64,000 nt of DNA from Streptomyces sp. NBC_00663. GTDB taxonomy: Bacteria; Actinomycetota; Actinomycetes; Streptomycetales; Streptomycetaceae. Positions within the stretch are counted from its first letter, which is position 1; each line of letters begins with the position of its first letter. The stretch lies in NCBI RefSeq assembly GCF_036226885.1, contig NZ_CP109027.1, positions 1,860,001 through 1,924,000 on the forward strand. Direction: 5' to 3'. Position numbers and translations under genes: made by a program. The notes below the pieces were generated by a model that searched no databases, had not been told where the DNA came from, and worked only from the letters and a program-made list of their open reading frames with translations. Below are positions 1-9,635 of this stretch, one piece after another.

Positions 1-2
1 CG

Positions 3-593
3 GGCTGGACCCTGTCGTCCGGCCCCGCTCCGACCGTCGACCACGAGTCCGCGTCGAAGGGCGGCGGTGGCACCAAGTCCGCGTCGGCGCCCTCGACCGC
101 GGCGGCCTCGAAGACGTACGCCTCCTCCCCCGCGCCCTGCGGCAGCGTCACCGTGAAGAACATCAAGTCGCTGGTTCCGGGCGCCAAGACGGCCGGCAAG
201 GAGATTCCGTCCACGGACACGAAGCTCCGCCGCACCTGCTCCTGGAACGCGCTCAAGGGCTACGACTACCGCTGGCTCGACGTGTCCTTCGAGATCACGG
301 ACTCGGACGAATCAGCGCAGAAGACGTACAAGGAGCGCATCGGGGAGAAGAGCGGCGGAGGGGATGTTCCGGGCCTCGGGGACCAGGGCTACTCCGTCGT
401 GAACCTCACCACGGAGGACAAGCAGCAGACGCGCGAGGGCACGGTGATCGTCCAGGCGTCCAACGCGCTGGTGGTCGTCACGTACAACGGCAGCGACTTC
501 GAGTCGAAGAAGGCGCCCGACACCGACGTCATCAACAAGGGCGCCATCAAGGCCGCCAAGGACGCGGTGGCAGCGCTGGAGGGCGGCCGGTAA
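3..593 (+). CDS. 3' part of an exported-type protein of unknown function
   Basis: The reading frame is open from the first base, so the start lies before the window; the GTG at 153 is an internal valine. What remains is 196 residues. The first ~45 are a Ser/Ala/Thr/Gly/Lys-rich linker, as found between a membrane anchor and an extracytoplasmic domain. The rest is a compact ~150-residue domain opening with Pro-Cys and carrying a second cysteine in a Cys-Ser-Trp motif about 32 residues later. That cysteine spacing recalls DUF3558-like exported actinobacterial domains, but the resemblance is weak. No catalytic motif is visible. The stop codon sits in the middle of a strong dyad that ends the transcript. 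Confidence 0.75.
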   Translation, partial: GWTLSSGPAPTVDHESASKGGGGTKSASAPSTAAASKTYASSPAPCGSVTVKNIKSLVPGAKTAGKEIPSTDTKLRRTCSWNALKGYDYRWLDVSFEITDSDESAQKTYKERIGEKSGGGDVPGLGDQGYSVVNLTTEDKQQTREGTVIVQASNALVVVTYNGSDFESKKAPDTDVINKGAIKAAKDAVAALEGGR

Positions 594-610
594 TACCGGC
601 CGCCCTCCAG
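576..610. terminator. bidirectional terminator-like dyad with a stop codon at its centre
   Basis: A perfect 17-bp inverted repeat (left arm 576-592, right arm 594-610) surrounds a single central base. The TAA stop of the upstream plus-strand gene (591-593) lies at its centre. It separates two convergent genes, so it probably stops transcription from both sides. No T-tract follows, which is normal for GC-rich actinobacterial terminators. Confidence 0.75.
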
Positions 611-621
611 CCGCATGACCG

Positions 622-2172
<1,551 letters not shown>

Positions 2173-2224
2173 GGGCAGGCCAATCAGTGAGCGGGACGGG
2201 AAAGGCCGTGCGGGGGCCTTGGGC

Positions 2225-2254
2225 CCTCCCTCCCCGGGACGGCGGGAAGGGAGG
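2225..2254. promoter_or_regulatory. intercistronic inverted repeat before the permease gene
   Basis: CCTCCCT (2225-2231) pairs with AGGGAGG (2248-2254) across 16 bases. It lies in the only long gap (114 nt) of the catabolic run, between the oxidoreductase stop and the permease start. It could be a partial terminator or a processing hairpin that sets the amount of permease mRNA. Confidence 0.35.
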
Positions 2255-2286
2255 AGACAAGGTGTGGGGGGTCTCAGTGGTGCTGA

Positions 2287-3306
2287 TCAGGCGTTGAGTG
2301 CGGGGATGACCTGCGCGCCGTACGCGTCGATGGTCGACTCCTGCGCGTCGTGCATGTCGTAGACGGCGAACTGGTCGACGCCCAGCTCGCGCAGGGCGTT
2401 GAGCTTCTCGATGTGCTTCTCGACGGGGCCGATGAGGCAGAACCGGTCGACGATCTCGTCCGGCACGAACGCGGTGTCCGGGTTGTCGGCCCGCCCGTGA
2501 TGCGAATAGTCGTACCCCTCACGGGCCTTGATGTAGTCCGTGAGTTCGTCCGGTACGGCGGCCGAGTGCTCGCCGTACTTCGACACCAGGTCGGCCACGT
2601 GGTTGCCGACCATCCCGCCGAACCAGCGGCACTGTTCGCGCGCGTGGGCGAGCGCCTCGGGCGAGTCGTCCTCGGTGACGTAGGCGGGGGCGGCGACGCA
2701 GATCTTCACCTCGGAGGGGTCACGGCCGGCCGCGACCGCCGCGTCCTTCACCGCCTTGACCATGTACTCGGTCAGATACAGGTCGGCGAGCTGGAGGATG
2801 AACCCGTCGGCCTCCTCCCCCGTCATCTTCAGCGCCTTCGGGCCGTACGCCGCCATCCATACGGGGAGTTCGGCGTCCTCCTTGATCCAGGGGAACCTGA
2901 TGACCGTGCCGCCGAGGTCGGCCTCCTGGCCGGAGCCGAGGGCGCGGATGACCTTCATCGCCTCGCTGATGCGGGCCAGCGTGTTCGGGGTGCGGCCCGC
3001 GACGCGCATCGCGGAGTCGCCGCGGCCGATGCCGCAGACGGTGCGGTTGCCGAACATGTCGTTGAGGGTGGCGAAGGTGGAGGCGGTGACCTCCCAGGTG
3101 CGGGTGCCCGGGTTGGTGACCATGGGACCGACCGTCAACTTCGTGGTGTTGGCGAGGATCTGACTGTAGATCACGAACGGTTCCTGCCACAGCACCGCGG
3201 AGTCGAAGGTCCAGCCGTAGGTGAAGCCGTTGCGCTCGGCGCGCTTCATCAGGCTGACGACCTTCGAGGCCGGCGGGTCGGTCTGCAGGACAAGTCCGAA
3301 GTCCAT
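2287..3306 (-). CDS. LLM-class (F420-dependent type) oxidoreductase of a hydantoinase-linked family
   Basis: 339 residues, the normal length of a luciferase-like TIM-barrel oxidoreductase. The N-terminus (MDFGLVLQTDPP) and an internal GIGRGDSAMRVAGR cofactor-loop segment fit the TIGR03842-type F420-dependent group. Longer upstream frames exist, but this ATG has an AGGAG sequence 7 nt away that overlaps the stop of hydA, so the two are translationally linked. The reaction is unknown. Its position between dihydropyrimidinase and permease, with no dihydropyrimidine dehydrogenase genes in the window, suggests a redox step on a pyrimidine or hydantoin ring (inference). No sign of damage. Confidence 0.85.
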   Translation of the reverse strand: MDFGLVLQTDPPASKVVSLMKRAERNGFTYGWTFDSAVLWQEPFVIYSQILANTTKLTVGPMVTNPGTRTWEVTASTFATLNDMFGNRTVCGIGRGDSAMRVAGRTPNTLARISEAMKVIRALGSGQEADLGGTVIRFPWIKEDAELPVWMAAYGPKALKMTGEEADGFILQLADLYLTEYMVKAVKDAAVAAGRDPSEVKICVAAPAYVTEDDSPEALAHAREQCRWFGGMVGNHVADLVSKYGEHSAAVPDELTDYIKAREGYDYSHHGRADNPDTAFVPDEIVDRFCLIGPVEKHIEKLNALRELGVDQFAVYDMHDAQESTIDAYGAQVIPALNA

Positions 3307-3317
3307 GGGCGCCACTC

Positions 3318-4721
3318 CTAGTTGAGGTACTGACAGGTGGAACGGGGGGTGTAGACGCCGTGCCCTGCGTGCCCGGTGTACTCCCGCTCGGTGATGACGA
3401 GTTCGCCGCGTGAGAGAACCGTCTCGACCCGGCCGGTGAGGCGCTTTCCTTCGTACGCCGAGTAGTCGACGTTCATGTGGTGCGTCTCGGCGGAGACGAT
3501 CTGCTCGGCGTGCGGGTCGTAGATGACGACGTCGGCGTCGGCGCCGGGGGCGATGGTGCCCTTCTTCGGGTACATGCCGAACATCCGGGCCGGGGTGGCG
3601 CAGGCGATCTCGATCCAGCGGCGGCGGGTGATGTGCCCGTCGACGACGGCCTGGTGGAGCAGGTCCATGCGGTTCTCGACGCCGGGGAGACCGTTGGGGA
3701 TCTTCGAGAAGTCGCCGCGGCCGAGTTCCTTCTGGCCGACGAAGCAGAAGGGGCAGTGGTCGGTGGAGACGACCTGGAGGTCGTTGGTCCTGAGGCCCTG
3801 CCAGAGCTTGGCCTGGTGCTCGCGCGGCCGGAGCGGTGTGCTGCACACGTACTTCGAGCCCTCGAAGTCCGGCTCGGCGAGATTGTCGGTCGACAGGAAC
3901 AGGTACTGCGGGCAGGTCTCGCCGAAGACGTTGAGCCCCTCGTCGCGTGCCCGGGCCAGCTCGGCCACCGCCTCCATGGCCGAGACGTGCACGACGTACA
4001 GGGGCGCGCCGGCGACCTGTGCGAGCTTGATGGCGCGGTGGGTGGCCTCGGCCTCCAGCAGGGCCTTGCGCACCTCGCCGTGGTACCGGGGGTCGGTCTC
4101 GCCGCGGGCCAGCGCCTGCTCCACGAGGACGTCGATCGCGATGCCGTTCTCGGCGTGCATCATGATCAGGCCGCCGTTCTCGGCGGAGCGCTGCATGGCG
4201 CGCAGGATCTGGCCGTCGTCGGAGTAGAAGACGCCCGGGTAGGCCATGAACTGCTTGAAACTCGTCACCCCCTCCTCGACCAGCAGGTCCATCTCCTTGA
4301 GCGTCTCCTGGTTCACATCGGAGACGATCATGTGGAAGGCGTAGTCGATCGCGCAGTTGCCCTCCGCCTTCGCGTGCCAGGCGTCCAGGCCCTCGCGCAG
4401 GGAGTGGCCGACGCTCTGCACGGCGAAGTCGACGATCGTGGTCGTACCGCCCCAGGCGGCGGCCCGGGTGCCGGTCTCGAAGGTGTCGGAGGCGAAGGTG
4501 CCGCCGAAGGGCAGCTCCATGTGGGTGTGGGCGTCGACGCCACCGGGGATGACGTACTTCCCGGTGGCGTCGAGGGTCCGCTCGCCGGTGAACGCTTCGG
4601 CTGCGGACGTGCCCGAGGCGGCGAGGGCGGCGATGCGGCCGTCCTCGATCAGCACGTCGGCGTGGATCTCGTCGGACGCCGTGATGACGAGACCACCGCG
4701 GATGACGGTACGGCTGCTCAT
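3318..4721 (-). CDS. hydA: dihydropyrimidinase / D-hydantoinase
   Basis: 467 residues, typical of cyclic amidohydrolases that open 5,6-dihydrouracil or hydantoins to N-carbamoyl-amino acids. Metal ligands are visible: His-x-His in GGVDAHTHMELP near residue 60, the carbamylated lysine in TSFKQFMAYPG, histidines in LIMMHAENG and LYVVHVSAM, and the aspartate in VSTDHCPFC. The start has AGGAGAGGG upstream. It follows the nitrilase gene after 31 nt and leads into the LLM gene after 11 nt, forming an operon. Dihydropyrimidinase and hydantoinase cannot be separated by sequence alone; the ureidopropionase and aminotransferase neighbours favour pyrimidine degradation. Confidence 0.93.
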   Translation of the reverse strand: MSSRTVIRGGLVITASDEIHADVLIEDGRIAALAASGTSAAEAFTGERTLDATGKYVIPGGVDAHTHMELPFGGTFASDTFETGTRAAAWGGTTTIVDFAVQSVGHSLREGLDAWHAKAEGNCAIDYAFHMIVSDVNQETLKEMDLLVEEGVTSFKQFMAYPGVFYSDDGQILRAMQRSAENGGLIMMHAENGIAIDVLVEQALARGETDPRYHGEVRKALLEAEATHRAIKLAQVAGAPLYVVHVSAMEAVAELARARDEGLNVFGETCPQYLFLSTDNLAEPDFEGSKYVCSTPLRPREHQAKLWQGLRTNDLQVVSTDHCPFCFVGQKELGRGDFSKIPNGLPGVENRMDLLHQAVVDGHITRRRWIEIACATPARMFGMYPKKGTIAPGADADVVIYDPHAEQIVSAETHHMNVDYSAYEGKRLTGRVETVLSRGELVITEREYTGHAGHGVYTPRSTCQYLN

Positions 4722-4752
4722 GGTCCCTCTCCTGCCGGGGTGGTGGGTTGGG

Positions 4753-5595
4753 TCAGGGTGCGGTCAGCGGCGGGTAGGCGTCCGGACGGCGGTCGCGGTA
4801 GAACTGCCAGCGGTCGCGGACCTCCCGCAGCTTGGCCAGGTCCAGGTCGCGGACGACGAGTTCGGTCTCCTTGTCGGAGGCGACCTCGCCCACGAACTGG
4901 GCCTCCGGGTCGACGAAGTAGGTCGTCCCGTAGAAGTCGTTGTCGCCCAGCTCCTCGACACCCACCCGGTTGATGGCGCCGACGAAGTACTCGTTGGCGA
5001 CGGCGGCGGCCGGCTGCTCCAACTGCCAGAGGTAGGCGGAGAGTCCGCGCGAGGTGGCCGACGGGTTGAAGACGATCTCGGCACCCGCGAGGCCCAACGC
5101 CCGCCAGCCCTCCGGGAAGTGGCGGTCGTAGCAGATGTAGACGCCGATCTTCCCGACCTTGGTGTCGAAGATCGGCCAGCCGAGATTGCCGGGGCGGAAG
5201 TAGAACTTCTCCCAGAATCCAGGGACTTGGGGGATGTGGTGCTTGCGGTACTTGCCGAGGTAGGAGCCGTCGGCGTCGATCACGGCAGCCGTGTTGTAGA
5301 GGACGCCGGGCTGCTCCTCCTCGTACATCGGCAGGATCAGGACGATCCCCAACTCCTTGGCCAGCGCCTGGAATCGCTTGACGATCGGGCCGTCCGGGAT
5401 CTGCTCGGCGTACTCGTAGAACGCCTTGTCCTGGACCTGGCAGAAGTACGGTCCGTAGAACAGCTCCTGGAAGCACAGGACCTGAGCACCCTGCGCGGCC
5501 GCGTCGCGGGCCGCCTGCTCGTGTACCTGGATCATCGATTCCTTGTCGCCCGTCCACGCGGTCTGGAAGAGGGCGGCACGGATCACTCTGCTCAT
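4753..5595 (-). CDS. nitrilase-superfamily amidohydrolase, probable beta-ureidopropionase (copy 1)
   Basis: 280 residues with the Glu-Lys-Cys triad of carbon-nitrogen hydrolases: Glu44 (CFQELF), Lys118 (KYRKHHIP) and Cys155 (YICYDRHFPEGW). The family hydrolyses N-carbamoyl amino acids; after hydA this would convert N-carbamoyl-beta-alanine to beta-alanine, CO2 and ammonia. The ATG has a strong GGAGGT 4-5 nt upstream. It is the first gene of the nitrilase-hydA-LLM-permease run, with operator-like palindromes in front. A second, very similar gene lies at 8623-9465. N-carbamoyl-D-amino acid hydrolase or N-carbamoylputrescine amidase are alternatives. Confidence 0.88.
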   Translation of the reverse strand: MSRVIRAALFQTAWTGDKESMIQVHEQAARDAAAQGAQVLCFQELFYGPYFCQVQDKAFYEYAEQIPDGPIVKRFQALAKELGIVLILPMYEEEQPGVLYNTAAVIDADGSYLGKYRKHHIPQVPGFWEKFYFRPGNLGWPIFDTKVGKIGVYICYDRHFPEGWRALGLAGAEIVFNPSATSRGLSAYLWQLEQPAAAVANEYFVGAINRVGVEELGDNDFYGTTYFVDPEAQFVGEVASDKETELVVRDLDLAKLREVRDRWQFYRDRRPDAYPPLTAP

Positions 5596-5659
5596 CGGGA
5601 CCTCCGGTCACTCGGTGTGCGAGCAATCTAGGAAGTCCGAAAGCGGGCTTTGAGTTGCA

Positions 5660-5701
5660 GCGTGTCACGTCTGCGGGCGTGCGGCGTGTCACGGTGTCAC
5701 C
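5660..5701. promoter_or_regulatory. cluster of three GTGTCAC palindromes, candidate PucR operator
   Basis: Three 9-bp odd palindromes lie upstream of the nitrilase-hydA operon: CGTGTCACG (5661-5669), CGTGTCACG (5685-5693) and GGTGTCACC (5693-5701). The first two centres are 24 bp apart and the third is 8 bp further. The position between the operon start (5595) and the end of pucR suits control by the neighbouring PucR protein. Regulation is inferred; only the repeats are observed. Confidence 0.4.
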
Positions 5702-5750
5702 CTTGCGCGATCCCATGTTTCACCGCCGTTTTCCCAGGTCATGGCATGTT

Positions 5751-7310
5751 TCAGCTCTGTTGCGCGTCATGCGCGAGGAGCGCGATGTGCACCGAGGCGG
5801 CCTGCTCGAAATCATCGAGGTCGACGCCGAGGCGGGTCTGTATCGCTTCGAGACGCCGGTACAGCGCGGGGCGCGAGACATGGTGGAGCTGGGCCGTGCG
5901 GGACTTGTTGCGGCCGGTGGCGAGATAGGTCCGCAGGACGGCGAGCAGCCCCTCCCCGACGCCCGATCCCGTGCCCGAGTCGCACAGCAGCCCGTCCAAC
6001 TCCCGTTCCGCGAAGGACTGCACATGCGGGTCGTCCCGCAACAGCCGTATCAGCCCGCGCAGATGGACGTCCTTGAGCCGTACGACAGCCGGGAGGTCGA
6101 GTACCCCGGAGGCGACGGCGTCCGCCACATGCCGGGCCTCGCGCATCCCGGCGGGGACGTCGTCCCAGGATGTACGGGGGTCGGCCGCGGCCACGACCGT
6201 CTCCGTCAGCCGGGCCGCGAAGTTCGCCGTCAGGACCGCGGCGTCCTGGTCCCGGGCCAGGCTCAGCAGTACGGCGGTGACCCCGTCGGCGAGTTCGGCG
6301 ACAAGGCCGGGCAACCCCAACAGGCGCAGCACCCGGTCGAGTTCGGCCGGATCACCGTCCCGTACGACCAGTGGCACGAACGTCCGCCGGTTGACGGGCA
6401 GCCCGGCGGCCCGCGCCCGCGGCAGCAGCTGCCGAGCCGGTACGACCCCGCTGACGAGGTCGGTGAGCAGGCTCTGCGCGGACTGCTCCTCCCAGGTGTG
6501 GGCCGAGGTGCCGCCGAGCATGCGGTGCAGGACGAGGGCCTCGGCGGCCCGGTCGGCCAGCAGCCGTCCGCTCGCGGTGTCCCCGCGGTAGCCGCAGAGC
6601 AGGATCTGCCCCCAGCGTTCCCCACGCCCGCCCAGTTCGGCGCGGATCCAGCCGTCGCCCTCGGTGCCGCCGGCCTGCCGGGAGATGCGCTCCCAGTCGC
6701 GCAGCACGTCGTCCACGGCCGGCCGCTCCCCCGCGGTGGCGAGGACGCGGTGGGCGAGGTTGGTGACGACGACCGGGCAGGCGCTGTGCTGGGCGACCTC
6801 GTCGAGCAGTCGCTGGAGCGGAGCGCCCGCGGTGATGAGGCCGGTGAGGGAGGTGCGGACGGCCTCGGAGAGGCTCACCGCCGCGAACTTCCGCCGGACC
6901 AGCCGGGACTGCACCTCCTCGGTCAACTCCGCGAAGGGGAAGGGCCGGTGGAGGACGACCATGGGCAGCCCGCACCGCTCGGCGGCCCGGCGCATCACGT
7001 CCGGCGGGGCCGGGAAGGCACGGCCGAGACCGAGGACCACGGCGGCGGCCTCGGCCCGGTGCAGCGACTGGATGTACTCGGCCTGCGCGCCCTCGTCCCC
7101 GGCCAGCAGCACCCCGGTGGTGAGGACCATCTCGCCGCCGGTGAGCATGACGCCGACGTCGGCGGCCTCGGCGACATGCACCCAGCGCACGGCCCGGTCG
7201 AGCTGGGCCGCGCCGGCCACCACCTCGGGCTCCCCGGCGAGCACCCGTTCCAGGGTGAGGACCTGGCGGACGGACAGGGCCGGTTCCAGATGGTCCAAGG
7301 CGGTGGTCAT
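5751..7310 (-). CDS. pucR: PucR-family transcriptional regulator
   Basis: 519 residues in the PucR layout: an N-terminal purine-catabolism-type PucR domain (about 20-140, starting SVRQVLTLERVLAGEP), a central GGDEF-like sensory region, and a C-terminal helix-turn-helix near 455-510 (NKSRTAQLHHVSRPALYRR) with a distal helix. Members respond to purine or pyrimidine breakdown products. The open frame extends far upstream, but the ATG at 7310 follows AAGGGA and begins the recognisable domain. It lies between the aminotransferase and nitrilase-hydA genes, so it is the probable local regulator of both halves. Alternative names for the group include CdaR-like regulators. Confidence 0.9.
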   Translation of the reverse strand: MTTALDHLEPALSVRQVLTLERVLAGEPEVVAGAAQLDRAVRWVHVAEAADVGVMLTGGEMVLTTGVLLAGDEGAQAEYIQSLHRAEAAAVVLGLGRAFPAPPDVMRRAAERCGLPMVVLHRPFPFAELTEEVQSRLVRRKFAAVSLSEAVRTSLTGLITAGAPLQRLLDEVAQHSACPVVVTNLAHRVLATAGERPAVDDVLRDWERISRQAGGTEGDGWIRAELGGRGERWGQILLCGYRGDTASGRLLADRAAEALVLHRMLGGTSAHTWEEQSAQSLLTDLVSGVVPARQLLPRARAAGLPVNRRTFVPLVVRDGDPAELDRVLRLLGLPGLVAELADGVTAVLLSLARDQDAAVLTANFAARLTETVVAAADPRTSWDDVPAGMREARHVADAVASGVLDLPAVVRLKDVHLRGLIRLLRDDPHVQSFAERELDGLLCDSGTGSGVGEGLLAVLRTYLATGRNKSRTAQLHHVSRPALYRRLEAIQTRLGVDLDDFEQAASVHIALLAHDAQQS

Positions 7311-7342
7311 GGCGCGTGTTCCCTTGCTCTTCAAGCGTGTTG

Positions 7343-8626
7343 CTACTGGATGCTCCTCAGAGCCTTGTCGAGGATCGCGGCGCCCTCCTCGGCCTCCGCG
7401 ACGGTGAGGGACAGCGGCGGGGCGACCCGCAGCGCGCTGGTGTTGTGGCCGCCGCCCTTGCCGATCAGCAGCCCGCCCGCGCGGCACGCCTCCAGCACGG
7501 CGCCCGCCGCGTCCGGGGCGGCCTGGTCGGTGCCGGGTTTGACCAGCTCGACGCCGAGCATCAGCCCGCGGCCTCGGACCTCGCGTACGCCGGGCACCTG
7601 GGCGGCGACGGCCCGGAGCCGTTCGACGAGGAGTCCGCCGACGCGCCGCGCGTTGCCCTGGAGGTCGTGTTCCAGCAGGTACGACAGGTTCGCGAGCCCC
7701 GCCGCCATGGTGATCTGGGTGCCGCCGAAGGTCGAGATGCTGTTGGCGTCCAGGCAGTTCATGATCTCGGCGCGGGCGACGACACCGCCGATGGACATGC
7801 CGTTGCCGATGCCCTTGGCGAAGGTGAGGAGGTCGGGCGGGCCGTTCTGCCCGTGTGCCTGCCAGCCCCAGAAGTTGTCGCCGGTGCGGCCCCAGCCGGT
7901 CTGGACCTCGTCGGCGATCCACAGGATGCCGTGCTCGCTGAGCACCTCGCGGAAGGCGGCGTACAGCCCGTCCGGCGGGGAGGTGAAGCCGCCGACGCCC
8001 TGGATCGGTTCGGCGATCAGCGCGGCGGGCGGCCGGGTGTGGCCGAGGAGATCCTTCAGGTCCTCGACGCAGGCCGCGATGAAGTCGTCGTCGCTCAAGG
8101 ACGCGTAGGGGCCGCGGGTGCGGACGCCGCCATGGACGTACAGCGTCTGGAGCGGGGAGAGCGAGGTCGGGGACCAGCCGCGGTTGCCGGTGATGCCGAC
8201 GGCGCTGAAGGAACGGCCGTGGTAGCTGTTGCGCATCGCGAGGATCGTGTTGCTGCGGCGGTACGTCGTCGCGAGCAGCAGGGCGGTGTCGTTGGCCTCG
8301 GTGCCGGAGGTGGTGAAGAAGACACGGGCGTCCGGGATGCCGGACAACTGGGCGATGCGCTCGGCGAGTTCGACCATGGGCCGGTTGAGGTAGAGCGTGG
8401 ACGAGTGGATGATCCTCCCGGCCTGTTCGCTCACCGCCTTCGTCACCTCGGGCAGCGCATGCGCCGTCATCGTGGTGAGGATGCCGCCGAAGAAGTCCAG
8501 GTACTTGTTGCCCGCGGCGTCCCAGACGTACCGGCCCTCGCCGTGCGTGATCTCCAGCGGGTCGTCGTAGTAGAGGGCGAGCCAGTCGGGGAGGACGGAA
8601 CGATGGCGTGCGAAGAGGTCGTTCAC
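7343..8626 (-). CDS. class III aminotransferase, probable beta-alanine/omega-amino acid transaminase
   Basis: 427 residues, PLP-dependent fold type I. Visible: the cofactor-binding TTSGTEAND segment, the Asp of the IADEVQTGWGR motif, and the Schiff-base lysine in TFAKGIGNG. The family includes alanine-glyoxylate and (R)-3-amino-2-methylpropionate:pyruvate transaminases. Here the logical substrate is beta-alanine or 3-aminoisobutyrate made by the neighbouring ureidopropionases, giving malonate semialdehyde (inference). The start is GTG at 8626, overlapping the stop of the upstream nitrilase gene by GTGA, so the two are coupled; an in-frame start 54 nt upstream would lie inside that gene. Confidence 0.88.
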   Translation of the reverse strand: MNDLFARHRSVLPDWLALYYDDPLEITHGEGRYVWDAAGNKYLDFFGGILTTMTAHALPEVTKAVSEQAGRIIHSSTLYLNRPMVELAERIAQLSGIPDARVFFTTSGTEANDTALLLATTYRRSNTILAMRNSYHGRSFSAVGITGNRGWSPTSLSPLQTLYVHGGVRTRGPYASLSDDDFIAACVEDLKDLLGHTRPPAALIAEPIQGVGGFTSPPDGLYAAFREVLSEHGILWIADEVQTGWGRTGDNFWGWQAHGQNGPPDLLTFAKGIGNGMSIGGVVARAEIMNCLDANSISTFGGTQITMAAGLANLSYLLEHDLQGNARRVGGLLVERLRAVAAQVPGVREVRGRGLMLGVELVKPGTDQAAPDAAGAVLEACRAGGLLIGKGGGHNTSALRVAPPLSLTVAEAEEGAAILDKALRSIQ

Positions 8627-9465
8627 GGCTGCACCAGTCCCTCGTAGGCGTCGGGCCTGCGGTCCCGGTAGAAGGCCCACTGCTGCCGTACCTCTTCGAT
8701 GAGGTCGAAGTCGAGGTCGCGGACGACGAGTTCCTCGGTCTTGTCACTGGCCGTGTCCCCGACGAACTGACCACGCGGGTCGACGAAGTACGACGTCCCG
8801 TAGAAGTCGTTGTCGCCGTACTCCTCGACGCCGACACGGTTGATCGCGGCGACGAAGTACTCGTTGGCGACGGCGGCGGCCGGCTGCTCAAGGCGCCAGA
8901 GGTGGCTGGAGAGGCCCCGGTGGGTGGCGGAGGGGTTGTAGACGAGCTGGGCGCCGTTGAGCCCGAGTTGGCGCCAGCCCTCCGGGAAGTGGCGGTCGTA
9001 GCAGATGTATACGCCGACCTTTCCCACGGCCGTGTCGAAGACGGGCCAGCCCACGTTGCCCGGCTTGAAGTAGTACTTCTCCCAGAAGCCCTTCACCTGC
9101 GGGATGTGGTGCTTGCGGTACTTGCCGAGGAAGGTGCCGTCGGCGTCGATCACGGCGGCGGTGTTGTAGTAGAAGCCGGACTGCTCCACCTCGAAGACGG
9201 GCACGACGATCACCATGCCGGTCTCGCGGGCGAGCTCCTGCATACGCCGCACGGTCGGCCCGTCGGGCACCGGCTCGGCCCACCGGTAGTGCTCCGGTTC
9301 CTGGACCTGGCAGAAATAGGGGGCGTTGAACACTTCCTGGAAGCCGATGATCCTCGCACCCTGGCGGGCCGCCTCGCGGGCGTGCTCCTCGTGCTTCGCC
9401 ACCATGGACTCGGTGTCGCCGGTCCAGGTGGCCTGGACCAGTGCGGCACGAACGACGTTGGCCAT
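8623..9465 (-). CDS. nitrilase-superfamily amidohydrolase, probable beta-ureidopropionase (copy 2)
   Basis: 280 residues, collinear with the protein at 4753-5595 and sharing roughly two thirds of its residues. The triad is Glu44 (GFQEVF), Lys118 (KYRKHHIP) and Cys155 (YICYDRHFPEGW). It opens the nitrilase-aminotransferase-pucR run and is coupled to the aminotransferase through a GTGA overlap. Two such enzymes in one locus could divide substrates, for example N-carbamoyl-beta-alanine from uracil and N-carbamoyl-beta-aminoisobutyrate from thymine (inference). AGGAGC precedes the ATG. Confidence 0.88.
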   Translation of the reverse strand: MANVVRAALVQATWTGDTESMVAKHEEHAREAARQGARIIGFQEVFNAPYFCQVQEPEHYRWAEPVPDGPTVRRMQELARETGMVIVVPVFEVEQSGFYYNTAAVIDADGTFLGKYRKHHIPQVKGFWEKYYFKPGNVGWPVFDTAVGKVGVYICYDRHFPEGWRQLGLNGAQLVYNPSATHRGLSSHLWRLEQPAAAVANEYFVAAINRVGVEEYGDNDFYGTSYFVDPRGQFVGDTASDKTEELVVRDLDFDLIEEVRQQWAFYRDRRPDAYEGLVQP

Positions 9466-9493
9466 GAGCTGCTCCTTCGACGGGACCTCAGAG

Positions 9494-9524
9494 CCTCTAC
9501 GCCCGTAGATGAAGGCCGTAGAGG
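9494..9524. promoter_or_regulatory. CCTCTACG/CGTAGAGG dyad upstream of the second nitrilase gene
   Basis: CCTCTACG (9494-9501) is repeated inverted as CGTAGAGG (9517-9524), and an extra CGTAGA (9504-9509) lies between them. It sits 29-59 bp upstream of the ATG at 9465, where an operator would act on the nitrilase-aminotransferase-pucR transcript. It does not match the GTGTCAC palindromes in front of the other operon, so a single regulator site for both is not evident. Confidence 0.35.
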
Positions 9525-9635
9525 GTCGAAAGTAAGCCTCTCCAGCAGCCTTGCCAAGACCATCGTCGTTAACCCGCTGAGTCGATCACGTTTCACACTC
9601 ACGTGGGTGAGCGGACGCGGGTCGGGCGGGCGCGC

